Origin: Wolfiporia cocos
Taxonomy: Eukaryota; Basidiomycota; Agaricomycetes; Polyporales; Phaeolaceae
Length of the DNA: 64,000 bases
Assembly (NCBI GenBank): GCA_029448655.1
Contig: JACCLO010000009.1
Span: forward strand, 1,550,001-1,614,000
Direction: 5' to 3'
The notes beneath the pieces were generated by a model, which was not told where the DNA came from, made no database searches, and saw only the letters and a program-made list of their open reading frames with translations. Shown here in pieces: positions 34,939 to 46,074 of this stretch. A program made the position numbers and the translations under genes. Every line of letters begins with the position of its first letter. Within the stretch, counting starts at the first letter, position 1.

Positions 34939-35834
34939 TGGCGACGGTGGTGGCGGGGGCCGAGGGTCCTGCTGAGCTTGAGTCAGCTGTCACTTCTTCC
35001 CAGATCGTTCGGGCACGATACGTCTTGCCATCCGCGGGGGGCGCCGAGTACGGCTTCTTGCCAGAAGCCTGTCCCTTTCCACTACCCGAAGGAGCAGCCG
35101 TGGTCTTTCCAGACGCGGCGGCTGCATCCTTCGCCCTTTGTTGCTCGGCCCGCTGAGCGGCAGGCACGAATGTTCCCGCGGCCTTGTCTGCCGCAAGCTT
35201 AGGACATTTGTTGAAGTAATGTCCTGTCTGCTTGCAGTATGTGCAGACGGCGTTGGTGGTGTCGGCGGGGGCTTTGGCGGGCGCCTTTCCCTTGTCCTTC
35301 TTTTTCTCCGACTTCTTCGCCGAAGCGGAGGACGTCTCCTTCTTTTCGGCAGGGGCCGAGTCCTTCTTGCCGGCCTTCTCGAAGATCGAGCCCTTGATCT
35401 TGTCTGGATATGACGTTTGGTACATTTCCAGAGCGAAGTCGATCAGAGGTTCGATGTCGGTCGGGGCCTTGAAGAACGGAGTCTTGCCGAGGACGTTTAA
35501 GGTGTCCTTAACCTTTTCAGGGAGAGTCTCGGTGAATTCCCACACCAGAGTCTCGTTGGCGGTTTCGGAGAGTCGGCCGAGGGTGCGGAACCGTTCGCAG
35601 TAATTGAAATAGTTCGATTCTGCCAGTTCCTTGCCCTTCGTGCCGTAGTAGCCGCGAATTTCCTTCTTCGCGATCTCCTTATCCGTCATCTTCCCATATT
35701 GCACCATTACGGATTTGGTGAAGTCCTCCCAGGTGCCGAGAGGTTCACCGTTTCCTGCCTTCTTGATGAGAGGCGAGAAAAACTTGTATGCGTCCCCTGT
35801 GACGCGGAAGAGGGCCGTGGTGATACGGTCATGG
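34880..35834 (-). CDS. gag: Gag, C-terminal part (split by nested element)
   Basis: This continues the gag frame interrupted at 41890. If the inserted element and one CATGG copy are removed, the two parts join in frame as 680 residues. This half contains the helical capsid-like region and a CCHC zinc knuckle, C-x2-C-x4-H-x4-C, coded at about 35204-35245, which binds RNA. Lys/Ala-rich linkers flank the knuckle. The stop at 34880 overlaps the start of pol by 59 bases. It has no start of its own, since the upstream DNA is now LTR. Confidence 0.85.
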
Positions 35835-36927
35835 TGACACAGATGGCTCTGTGGGACTCACCAAGCCAGTATCCTGCGATGAACTAGGCGACTTAGGTGA
35901 GGAAGAGGTTATCAGGCACGGTAGTAGGTGGAATGTTCTTCTACGGCGCACGCCGAGAAGAATAGAACTAGAGTTATAGGCCGTCAAGGCCCTACTTATA
36001 TACACAAATATAACGGGTCATGTGCTACTGTATAGTGCATGCCCGATAAGGAGTGTGGGCTTGGTTGCCATAAGGGCGACCAAGTGGTACGACTACTCTA
36101 CAAAGGCCGTGACCCGCCGGTAATGGCCGGGCCAATGGTAAAGAGAGAGCGTGTGGTCTCATCGTTAGATGGACATGTGAAGACGGGCGCAGCCCGGGTA
36201 TAAGGGATGCCGGTTGCCGGATACCGTGAGGTATAATGGTGATTGGCCGGTCATCGTGTGCTGACCAAGGCGGAACGCCGAGGTCGTAATGCTATTGGGC
36301 CAGCAGGCACCGTAGCATGTGATATGTCCGGTCTGGAAGGTTACCGGAACATATGGTGGTCTTAGCCGTGAGGCGAGGACCGGTGTTTGGGCAACGCCGT
36401 GATGGCAGAAGCCCGGGACTTGGAGACCGCCGAGTCCGTGGGATGGCCGAGAAGGCCGAGCCTATAGCGATATTGCCTTGATGCTAATATAGTGCTATTT
36501 GGCCGTGTTGCCATTATTATGCGAAGGCGTGGCGCGCCTGAGGTGCCATTGTGATCTAGGATCTTATGGCGATGGGAAGCCGGGAAGGCCGACCCAATAG
36601 TACAAGGCCGCGAGGCACTGTTTGTACTTGTGGACATTATTATGCGAGCGTGCCGCGCTCGGCCTATCATTATGATCTAAGATCTATGACATGGCTGGTC
36701 TTGCTCTGACGGGCGAGACCTATGACGTATGCTGTAGTGTTGCTATTGGACGTGGTTGTACCGTAGCGTTACGTAAGCTAGTCATGTGGTTGATAAGCCC
36801 AGTTAAGAGCTTGTCGGGGTGGCAATGGGAGTTAACCCGTAGATAACTTGTAGGTAGACGTATAAATCCCAGGTAAATTGCTATAATCGTAGGAAAAATG
36901 CTGTAAGCCCCAGATAAATCTGTGACA
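35835..36927 (-). repeat. 3' LTR of the nested element
   Basis: 1093 bp, TG...CA ends, bordered outside by CATGG and inside by a pyrimidine-rich strand (purine tract on the minus strand, 36928-36944). Short frames inside it are repeated in the other LTR and are not genes. Confidence 0.92.
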
Positions 36928-39700
36928 TTACCCCCGCTTTAGGTTTCATCGTCCCTGATGAAACTATTCCTCATTATGTACGTCCCAAGAGCGGTATAAC
37001 GCGTGATGACGAAGTGTCAAATGCCGTTATGGTGCTGCTTCAATTTTGTTAATTGAACAGGGATAAATGGGAGTTTCAGGACTTGTGGATGGAGCCTGAG
37101 CGTGGAAGGCGATTTTATTCCTTAAAGTGATTTGTAACGCGTGATAGCGAAGTGCTAAATGCCGTTACTAGCGATTATCAACGCGTGATGACCGAAAGGT
37201 CAAATGCCGTTGTTAGGGAGATGTAGTCGTGTTACTAGAGTGTATTGTCATTGTGCACGCGGATCCTGATAGGAAGGGCTTTCCTGTTATCGCTGAAGGT
37301 GTTCAAGTGCCTTTTCGCGACCTTTGTCGGATTGTTGCTTTTGCTTATGACGTTACTCGTAGTAGAAGGCGATATGGAAATGTTCATCATATAGTGCCTT
37401 TGAAGTCTACTAGTAATCTGTACTCCTAATAGCTTGCCAAGCATATTGGAGGGTGCATTGTGTCGTTGTACGTGTTTCGGATAGCATTGTGCGATATTCC
37501 TTATAGTGAGGGCTTCACTGTTAGCTCTGGAGATTTTCTAGTGTCTCTTCGAGCCCTTTGGCGGATATGTTGCTTATGCGTAGTACCCATTGAGTGTAAC
37601 ATAGCGGTGCTTTTTCGACGTCTATTGCCTAGCGGTGAATGGGATTGCAAGTTCCTTCCTTCGCGTGGCGGGTGTCTTAGGCTTTGTGCTTGTACAGGGG
37701 TAATCCTACTTTGTACGACTTATGCGGTTGAACGGTTATTAAAGGACGTCGCCTTATGAACGTTTATGAGGCGTCGCCTCCCTAGTATCGCAAGTACTAA
37801 GCGTGAGACATTTGTCAATGCCCATTTGTTTACAGGGGTTGTGTCCCCTAGTTAGATTGCTTCTATGTAGCGATCTCTTCGGAGTCGTAAGTTCCGGAAT
37901 GAAGCTGTGCCTTCGTTGTTGTATGCACTATTTATTAACGAGTAGGCTTCTCGTGTAAAACCCCATAGTATAGGTACTAATCATTGTGCATTATGGTCAT
38001 ATGCTTATGATTGTATTCCCTAGACTGTAGTGTCGTTGCCGTAGTGAGGCCTTATTGGGTAACCGTGAGAACATACATCCTTGTCAGGAGTTGTCTCGTA
38101 AAGGTATATCCCGTAAGGGCTGAAGTCACGTGGTGGCGATGACGGTAGTTTTCAATGTGCTTGTATGTCGTTAAAGTCGTTCTTCGATTGAGTATGACAT
38201 TGTAAGCGTGGGAACTGGGATGATCGTGGGGAAGGATATATTTCGCTATTGGATAGATAGCTACTATATTCCTATTATAGGGTTGTCGTCCATATACGAA
38301 TAGGACAGTACGAGCATGAATGAGGGTAATCAAGCCTCTTAGTGCATGTCGTTGGTTGCTTTAATGACCGTAAGGTACATTTGTAAGCGTGGGATAGTGG
38401 ACTTTTTAAGGTCCTAGGTGTGAAATTAGGGTTTCCACCCCCTCTTTCACGTTTGATCTCCCGATCAAACCTATCCAGATGGTTTTGGTTTTTAAAGAGG
38501 TTAAACCGCCTCTATACCCAGATAAGGGTGGGTGGATGTGGGCCGAAGGTATTCTTGACGTATATCCATATACGGCTGTATCCAGTAGTCGCTCGCATAT
38601 GCGACCAGTTTTTTATACTAAGGTTTCCAAGCCCTAGTTTGTCGGAATCGAAGGGTTTTCCAGGCCCTTATTCGATGTAGTGACGAGATGTAATCCTTTC
38701 TTGGCGTAAGGATACAGATCCGGATTTATTTATTGCGCGTCTCGACGGCGCAGGTTTCCGTAAACCAAGCAAATAAATGATAACCGATTGCCAAATCGGC
38801 TTGATTGTCCTAATAAGGGGGGCTCCCTTGTTATCTCTGGAAGTTTTCGAGTGCTTCTTCGAGACCTTTTGCGGACGATCGCATTGAGTTGCTAAGGTGT
38901 ATTTTTCGAATTCGGTTATTCTTCCCACAGAGAAAAGTTGAATCGAAGTGAAATCAAAGGTGAGGTAGCTAGCCTCGTGACGAATTTTGCGAGTGGCGTG
39001 CGAAATTGTCGATTTCAATACAGGGGGGGACCGGTGTGGAACCGGTTGTGAATTCGGCGATTGTGCGAGAATGCCGAATGAAGTGTGATTCTAGAAGCCT
39101 TTCGGCCTCCGCTACACTTCAAGGGAACGCGTATCAATAGCGTGTGTCCCTTGTTTTCCTTTCCTCTAACCCAGATTGCAAGATTCAATGAAGTAATCTT
39201 GTTGCGATCTGTTTGTACGTGGGTGGCTGGTGGAAACAGCGCTGTACCCAATTATTTATAGACGCTTGTCAGACGTCTCTTCCCAAACGGATGGTAATTT
39301 CCTTGTCAGGAATTCCATTACCGAAAGGGGTGCCCCCGTTCAAAGGTTCTTATGACATGTGACCAAATGACAGATGCTCAAATAACCCGAATCCCCTTTT
39401 CAGGAGCGAAGACCGAAGTCAAACGGGCGCCGACGGATTATGTGAATCCTAATCGACTTGGTACTTAGGCATTCCCATAGTAATAATAGTTATAAGCATA
39501 TATTTGCCAAGCGTACGCGATCCTACGTCTAAGGGAACAGGTACTAGTATCGTTCTTCGATTGACTAAGTGTACCCGTAAGACGTAAAGGTTGCCTTTTA
39601 TGTACATAGGCGACCTTAACCAGGCTAGATAACCTGGGAACCAGCAGGTGACGCAGGATTTCCAAAGGCAAATACAAATGCTATTGGACGGTTTCTGAGC
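36928..39700 (-). other. Non-coding interior of the nested element
   Basis: No frame longer than about 116 codons and none with a recognisable motif. Three imperfect repeats of an AACGCGTGAT...AAATGCCGTT unit lie at about 37000, 37135 and 37178. The unit does not occur in the outer element. It may be an RNA element or captured filler. Confidence 0.6.
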
Positions 39701-39739
39701 TAATACAAGTATTGCTATTTACTAGGAGCCGCCACTAAA

Positions 39740-40783
39740 ACTACATATTTATCTACTTATGGACTGGGATACCAGGGTACCTGAAAGAGAGCTCGTCATC
39801 AGCGATCAACGCTGAGTGGTCATGTCTAACACAAGAAGAACGGGGGCATGGTTAGGGGCGCCCTTGTCAGGACGCCGCGCGGAAGTTAGCCGACAGGTGT
39901 CTTCATCGAAGCGCGCGACTTCCTTCTAGAAAGAGAGTCGGTGACTGCCAGCGCTTGACAGGCTGGGTCACATGGTTGGGAATAGGATACACAGCCCATT
40001 TCCTCGCGGAGATGAGCTGGAAAGTGGTCGCAGTATTACACCGCGACCGGTCCACGCTTTAGTGGTAAGGCTTGCCATCTATAGCCACCTGGGTGTCACA
40101 TCAGGGCTAAAAAACCATCCGTCGATCTAAGATCGCGCATTCACGAGCGCTCCACACATCAAAGATGGTGGGCAACGCCGCATGCTTCCGGTGGGGCCCC
40201 AACTCGGTTTAACCCAGGCTCGCACGCCGAGCTGCCCGTAGGACTTACGCTATTGGCTACCGCGAGTGACCTCGGCCGGTTTGACCTTGCGAGTCTCACC
40301 GCCTCACCACTTGGATTCCCCAAAGGAGATCCCAAGCGGGCCCCTTACGCCTGGGGGGCGGCTTTGGAAGATTCCCACACCCAACTAAGGGAATACGCCG
40401 AAGCGCATATCCCTATGGGGATCCTGCTGATAGGGATGGGTCCCTGAACAGGGATTGCCATGCCAGGGGGTTGGGCGCACACAGGCAGACCGTCCCCTCT
40501 TCTCAACAGGCGGGTCTCAACCGCTGACAGCCGCAACCTTGCCAGGAAGCAGCCGTCTCTCCTTAACCCTGGAGTCCGGGTTCGCAGGACCCTACTGCTG
40601 ATTAGGCAAGTAGAGCCCCACTGGGTGGCAGCAGGCCGCTAAGCCCGCCGCCGATGTATCCCAATCCGCAACCACGGAGCATGCATCCCCTTTGCAGGAG
40701 AGTAGAGGCCCCTGCGCTATCTCAGACACCTGTTGGAGGAAAAACCCAGGCGCCACCAGTTAAGGAGGCGCAGGGGGGTAGGT
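39740..40783 (-). other. Leader of the nested element, shared with the chromovirus
   Basis: Block-wise similar to 44090-45013 in the outer element. Shared blocks include GGGTGTCACATCAGGGCTAA, the hairpin CGATCTAAGATCG at 40123-40135 (outer 44391-44403), GGTTGGGCGCACACAGGCAG and CCTGGAGTCCGGGTT. Conservation without an open frame suggests a packaging, dimerisation or translation signal. Confidence 0.6.
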
Positions 40784-40795
40784 AGTTCTATTCTT
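40784..40795 (-). promoter_or_regulatory. Self-priming primer-binding site, nested element
   Basis: On the minus strand this reads AAGAATAGAACT, one base after the 5' LTR. It is a perfect 12-base complement of AGTTCTATTCTT in the same LTR (plus coordinates 40920-40931), about 28 bases downstream of a TATATAAG box, i.e. near the expected 5' end of the RNA. No TGG-type tRNA primer site is present. Confidence 0.7.
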
Positions 40796-40796
40796 A

Positions 40797-41889
40797 TGAC
40801 ACAGATGGCTCTGTGGGACTCACCAAGCCAGTATCCTGCGATGAACTAGGCGACTTAGGTGAGGAAGAGGTTATCAGGCACGGTAGTAGGTGGAATGTTC
40901 TTCTACGGCGCACGCCGAGAAGAATAGAACTAGAGTTATAGGCCGTCAAGGCCCTACTTATATACACAAATATAACGGGTCATGTGCTACTGTATAGTGC
41001 ATGCCCGATAAGGAGTGTGGGCTTGGTTGCCATAAGGGCGACCAAGTGGTACGACTACTCTACAAAGGCCGTGACCCGCCGGTAATGGCCGGGCCAATGG
41101 TAAAGAGAGAGCGTGTGGTCTCATCGTTAGATGGACATGTGAAGACGGGCGCAGCCCGGGTATAAGGGATGCCGGTTGCCGGATACCGTGAGGTATAATG
41201 GTGATTGGCCGGTCATCGTGTGCTGACCAAGGCGGAACGCCGAGGTCGTAATGCTATTGGGCCAGCAGGCACCGTAGCATGTGATATGTCCGGTCTGGAA
41301 GGTTACCGGAACATATGGTGGTCTTAGCCGTGAGGCGAGGACCGGTGTTTGGGCAACGCCGTGATGGCAGAAGCCCGGGACTTGGAGACCGCCGAGTCCG
41401 TGGGATGGCCGAGAAGGCCGAGCCTATAGCGATATTGCCTTGATGCTAATATAGTGCTATTTGGCCGTGTTGCCATTATTATGCGAAGGCGTGGCGCGCC
41501 TGAGGTGCCATTGTGATCTAGGATCTTATGGCGATGGGAAGCCGGGAAGGCCGACCCAATAGTACAAGGCCGCGAGGCACTGTTTGTACTTGTGGACATT
41601 ATTATGCGAGCGTGCCGCGCTCGGCCTATCATTATGATCTAAGATCTATGACATGGCTGGTCTTGCTCTGACGGGCGAGACCTATGACGTATGCTGTAGT
41701 GTTGCTATTGGACGTGGTTGTACCGTAGCGTTACGTAAGCTAGTCATGTGGTTGATAAGCCCAGTTAAGAGCTTGTCGGGGTGGCAATGGGAGTTAACCC
41801 GTAGATAACTTGTAGGTAGACGTATAAATCCCAGGTAAATTGCTATAATCGTAGGAAAAATGCTGTAAGCCCCAGATAAATCTGTGACA
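40797..41889 (-). repeat. 5' LTR of the nested element
   Basis: 1093 bp. Minus-strand promoter signals: TATATAAG at about 40957-40964, then the predicted RNA start near 40931. Followed outside by the CATGG target copy. Confidence 0.92.
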
Positions 41890-42982
41890 CATGGTCATCG
41901 TAGACCCTGAGCGTACCGAAGTACAGGCCCATCTTCTCCACCCATTCCTGAGCAGTCACCTTTCCAGATGACCCGGAGAATTCGGGGGGAGGGGGAATTT
42001 TCAGGTTTTGAGGCAGACCTGGGATCTGCGGGGCGACGGCTGCTGCAGCAGCGGCTGCAGCTTGAGCGGCGGCGGCGGCCTCGGCTGCTCTGGCTTGAGC
42101 ATGACCGGGGGCCGGTGCCGGGTCTTCCGGGGGCGTGCGGACACCGGGAGGGTTGGGAACGGAGGGATTCTTGCGAATCCTCCGGAGTTCCTCGTCAACC
42201 TTCTCCATGCGCTCGGCGAACGCATCCTCGAGGTCGTCCAGCCGGGACCGGTAGTCCTTTCGGAGCTGCTTCTCCATTTCGGAGAGCTTGGCGGTGTACT
42301 CCTGTCGGAGTTCCTTGCCGAGGTCCACCATGGTGGACAATACCTCGTTTCGGACCGAATTGACCGCTTCGTGTAGTTCGTCTTGGGCCTTCTGTTCGAT
42401 TGCCCTGGATTGCCCAGCCAGGGAGTCGATTCTGCCATGGATGCGCTCCAGGCGAGCGTGCACCATTCGACCGAGGGTGTCGGTGGTGTCGTGGGAGATG
42501 GCCGCACTTCGTTGTACGGCGGCGTCGATGATCGGCCCATGTAGGGACCCATCCACCTTGTGGTGTTCCTCCTCAGGGAGGTACGCCTTGAGGTTGTTCT
42601 CGACAGCGACATTGGTCTGTCGTGTCGGACCCGAAAATTCCATTTCCAGGGTGGTGGCGGGCCCGATAGGGCGAGTTCGACGAGCCGGAGGATAGCCGGC
42701 AATGGGGGTGCCTGGGCGTGTGCCCATGGGGTTGGTCGGAGATTCCCTTTGCGGGGGAACGAATTCGGCCATTTCTTCTTCCTCTTCCTCTTCCCCTTCC
42801 TCTTCCTCGCTAAGGTGCTCCAGTGTCACTAGTTGCTGAGTTCCCGAGGGACCAGCTACCGGTGTCACCGGGCCTTCTGAGCGGAGGCGCATCTTGCGGG
42901 GAGCGAGGGGGGTGCTAACGGAGGAGGTGGAAGACATTTTTGTGAATCTGTTTGTGACGAATGTTAGTTTCCGGTTACTCAT
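41890..42982 (-). CDS. gag: Gag, N-terminal part (split by nested element)
   Basis: Starts at ATG 42982 (a second in-frame ATG is at 42937) and reads into the nested LTR at 41889. Residues 60-75 are a run of Glu. About 190-290 form a long charged coiled coil. This is followed by a Pro-rich and an Ala-rich linker and the start of the capsid-like domain with WVEKMGLYFG. The insertion lies in the middle of the capsid-like region, so the element can make no full Gag here. The reading frame is otherwise intact. Confidence 0.85.
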
Positions 42983-43083
42983 TGTCTTAGATTCTTAAGA
43001 AGGGATTGGTTTTGAAAGCTGCAACTTTCGTTATAGATCACACTCGCACTCTATTTCAGAGTTAAAAGATGATAGTATTTCTA

Positions 43084-43983
43084 CTATACAATCGCGAGTA
43101 TATCCTCTTCTACCGAAGTAGTTGAGGGCCCTGCCACCTTGTCAGGTGGTGTTACACCGAAGGCAAAAGTAATTTGTAGCGCTACGCATTCTGCTACGAT
43201 ACGAGCCAAGTCCGTACGCCAATCCAAAAAGGAAATATTGCCGAGCTGTTTGCAATACTTTTTCATAATTCTCCAGTCTCTATTGGTGATCCTTCCCCGT
43301 CTCGCTCTATCCTTTACGTTATCCACCAAGTCCTCCAATTCTACTACCATAGTGTGGAAACGTATGTCGTTTTCCATATGGAAGCCTGGGTAATTAGGGG
43401 GGTGGTTGGCGAGAGGAGTGAGACGAGTGAGAGTGCCTTCTAGCATGGGAATAACTTGATCGCATGCTTGGAGAGGCTTCTTCTTCCCGAAGACGAGGGA
43501 AGGGTCGAGAATCTTGTGGTTGGCCGGAACTGAAGGTCCGGCCGCCGGGCTGGAGAGACGGAGGGCCAGCGAAGAAGCTGCTTGCTTGGCTTCCTTGGCG
43601 GCTTGTTTGGCGGCGATTCGCTTATTCAGCTTATCGCGGGCGAGCTTGAGCTTGTTGAGTTCGCGGAGTTCGATTAGGTTCTCCATGGCGGTAATGGAAG
43701 CGGCTAGCTTCTCTTCCTCTGTCCAGATTCGCTTGGCGAGTGGAACTGGCTTGGGAGGTCGAGGAGCGGGTTTCCCAGCCTCAGCGATGTGCTTTGGCAT
43801 GTGGACGGGAATCTCCCAAAGATGGAGTTTCCCAGTGTAATCTTCCTTTACAGGAAGCGTGTAGGTGACGTCCTCTGCCCGAGGAATGTCGGCGGTGTCG
43901 ATGCGGCTGAGAAGGGACCGCTTCGCCGGTTTGACGTAAGGGGCAGTGGAGGAGCCACGGGTGCGACGGGTAACGCGGGGCAT
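43084..43983 (-). CDS. Extra frame upstream of gag in the chromovirus
   Basis: An intact frame of about 299 residues from the ATG at 43983 (307 from 44007), between the leader and gag. Most Ty3/Gypsy elements have no gene here. The N-terminus is basic (RVTRRTRG). There is a Pro-rich segment around residue 80 and a long Lys/Ala/Glu helix at about 95-145. The C-terminal half is helical with a GRITNRDWRIMKKYCKQ segment. No known domain is visible. It could be a second structural protein or an RNA-binding accessory protein. It is absent from the nested element. Confidence 0.65.
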   Translation of the reverse strand: MPRVTRRTRGSSTAPYVKPAKRSLLSRIDTADIPRAEDVTYTLPVKEDYTGKLHLWEIPVHMPKHIAEAGKPAPRPPKPVPLAKRIWTEEEKLAASITAMENLIELRELNKLKLARDKLNKRIAAKQAAKEAKQAASSLALRLSSPAAGPSVPANHKILDPSLVFGKKKPLQACDQVIPMLEGTLTRLTPLANHPPNYPGFHMENDIRFHTMVVELEDLVDNVKDRARRGRITNRDWRIMKKYCKQLGNISFLDWRTDLARIVAECVALQITFAFGVTPPDKVAGPSTTSVEEDILAIV

Positions 43984-44089
43984 GATTCTAGAAAGTGCAG
44001 CCTTCATGAGAAACGAAGTTTCCCAGTGATACGTCCAAGAACAGGAATGAAAGGGATTATGTAAGGTAGGGTAGTGGACTCCTTTTCAG

Positions 44090-45013
44090 GAGCAAAGAAG
44101 GTGTACTACGGGGCATAATTACTCTTATGTTGCGCGCAAACCCTGTGCCAAGACGGCGCGGATATTCGCATGACCCTAACGGTCAGAGGCGCCGACTCCA
44201 GGGGTAGAGTTGCTGACTGCCAGGCCGGTTCCTGGGTCAGATGATTGGGATTCGGATACACGACACCGCCCCGGAGGGACGATGCCGGAAAGTGGCTGGG
44301 ATTTTACATCCCTTAGCCTGTCCATGCTTCAACAATGAGGTTGCCGTCTATAGCCACATGGGTGTCACATCAGGGCTAAAAAACCACTGTCGATCTAAGA
44401 TCGCGAGACAGCAGCGCTCCACATCCCGAAGGAGTGGGCCACGCGCTTCTCTTCCAATGGGGCCCCAAATCCGTTTGACCCATGCTCGCACGCCGAGCTG
44501 CCCGGAGGACTTATGCTATTGGCTACCGCGAGTGACCTATGGCAGGGTGATTTTTTACGTCACCCCCCTCACTGCTTTTCCCATAACGGGTTCAAAGCAG
44601 GTCCCTTACGCCTGGGAGGCGGCTTTGGAAAATTCCCATGCCATCATAATGATGACCCTGTGGATAGTGATGGGGCGCTGAACAACGCTTGCCATGACAG
44701 GGGGTTGGGCGCACACAGGCAGACCGTCCCTTTTTCTCCACAGGCGGGTCTTAACCGCGCATAGTCCAAGCTTGTCAGCAAGGACCATGTCTCCTTGACC
44801 CTGGAGTCCGGGTTAGGTAGGTCTCCTGCCTAAAAAGGCGGTGTGGCTTCCCTGGTTGCCAATCCTCTGCCGAGGATGGCGATGTATCCCCCAGATCTCA
44901 ACTATCACCCCTAACTCTTTGTCAAGAGTAGGGATGTGCGCAGCAACGAGTAATAGCCCCTGTAGGATAGAAACCCAGGCCCAAGCGCAAGCGCAAGGGC
45001 GGGGGTAGGGGGA
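44090..45013 (-). other. Leader of the chromovirus
   Basis: Non-coding region between the primer site and the first frame. It shares ordered blocks with the nested element leader at 39740-40783, including the small CGATCT/AGATCG hairpin at 44391-44403. Confidence 0.6.
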
Positions 45014-45024
45014 AGATTTGTTCT
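45014..45024 (-). promoter_or_regulatory. Self-priming primer-binding site, chromovirus
   Basis: On the minus strand, two bases after the 5' LTR, the site reads AGAACAAATCT. It is the exact 11-base complement of AGATTTGTTCT in the LTR (plus coordinates 45149-45159), about 28 bases downstream of TATATAAG. Tf1-type elements prime reverse transcription with the first 11 bases of their own RNA, and this matches that design. Confidence 0.75.
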
Positions 45025-45026
45025 TA

Positions 45027-45725
45027 TGACACAGACTAGACTGTGGGACTCACACTGTAACCTAATAAGCGACTTGAAGGAGTTGCTGGAGGTTGGTGAG
45101 GAGGCTAGTGGGCGCAAGCAGAGATGATATGTAACTGTGCGAATGCAGAGAACAAATCTAAGGCTTATCCGCAGTGATAGCCCTACTTATATACATGCTT
45201 TGTTTGGTTACCGGTAAGGGAGCCAAACATGAAGGTGGTCTGTGCGCAGACATAACTAATATGGTTAAGTCATAAACTACAATAGACCATGTGCGCCGGT
45301 AATGGCCGCACCAGTAAGATCGTTTGTTTGGACCGTAGGTCCATGTTGTGGAAGTGGCTGTAGCTACGTTAGTAAGCCATGCATGTGATTCTTATATTCC
45401 GGTATCGGGATATGAGTAATCGTAAGGTCATTGGCATGTGATAATGAGCGGGCCGCTTATCCTATTGTACTGACATAGCCCGGTACCGGGATATGAGTAA
45501 AGCGCGTGACACCGAAGGTTAGTCCGCTGAGTCATTGACGCGTACAAGCGTGTTATGTACGTGTTGTTATGACAAGTGGACGTATACCGCGTTGTGTACG
45601 TGTTGTTTGGTTGCGTGTACGTGTAGACGGGCGCTTAGCAGCGTAAATGTCTACAAGGTCGTAGAAATACCAGATAAATAGGTAAAAATACGGGAAAAAT
45701 AGTGGCATGTCCCAAATCTGTGACA
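45027..45725 (-). repeat. 5' LTR of the chromovirus
   Basis: 699 bp. The minus-strand TATA box (TATATAAG) is at about 45187-45194 and the predicted RNA start near 45159. Ends at the ATTAC duplication. Confidence 0.92.
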
Positions 45726-45730
45726 ATTAC

Positions 45731-46069
45731 TAGTGTGGCCATTACTGGTGCACATGGTCTATTAGTATAGCTGACTTAGTTGCTGTGTGCCTTACTGTGC
45801 ACAGACCCCCTAGCTTCAGGGCAGGCCCCTACTGGCTGCTGCCCTCCATGTATATGAGCTGCCTTCTGAGGACCTATGTTCCTCAGTTCTATTCTCTTTA
45901 CTCACATAATGAGCACTCCCAACTCTACTTGCCAGCTAGTCCCTCCCCAGCTATCACTCATCAGTAACTACTCAAGTTGTCACAGAAATTTAGGTGACAT
46001 GCCATATTTTTAGGATTCCTAACCAAGGGGATTCAAACCGGCATACTCATTGTCCCATCATGTGACCTC
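45731..46069. other. AT-rich DNA between two LTR insertions
   Basis: This was contiguous with 29659 before the chromovirus inserted. No gene. A TGTATATGAG box and CT-rich tract suggest an old LTR remnant, unproven. Confidence 0.3.
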
Positions 46070-46074
46070 CCTTG

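Larger units (their letters stand above)
35835..41889 (-). mobile_element. Nested non-autonomous LTR retrotransposon, 6,055 bp
   Basis: LTRs at 35835-36927 and 40797-41889 are both 1093 bp and appear identical. The target duplication CATGG is at 35830-35834 and 41890-41894. The 3.87-kb interior has no gag or pol frame. In minus orientation it begins with a self-complementary primer site and a leader related to that of the host chromovirus, and ends with a CCTAAAGCGGGGG purine tract. This is the layout of a large retrotransposon derivative that borrows enzymes. Termini of its LTR (TGACACAG...CTGTGGGACTCAC and AAATCTGTGACA) resemble those of the outer element, although the LTR bodies differ. 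Confidence 0.9.
29665..45725 (-). mobile_element. Ty3/Gypsy chromovirus with dUTPase, interrupted by a nested LTR element
   Basis: Two 699-bp LTRs (29665-30363 and 45027-45725) start TGACACAG and end CTGTGACA as read on the plus strand. The 5-bp target duplication ATTAC is present at 29660-29664 and 45726-45730. Removing the nested element and its TSD copy leaves 10,001 bp. In minus orientation the order is 5' LTR, self-complementary primer site, structured leader, an extra 307-residue frame, gag, then pol in the +1 frame with protease, RT, RNase H, integrase, chromodomain and dUTPase, then the purine tract and 3' LTR. The LTRs look identical by eye, so the insertion is young. The gag break makes it non-functional in this copy. 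Confidence 0.92.

Noticed and set aside
36362..36670. 102-codon frame, identical to 41324-41632
   Set aside because: It lies inside both copies of the 1093-bp LTR and has no motif. Repetition reflects LTR identity.
42001..42702. 233-codon minus frame and several plus frames over gag
   Set aside because: Overlaps the gag frame with coiled coil and continues out of phase. Shadow frames.
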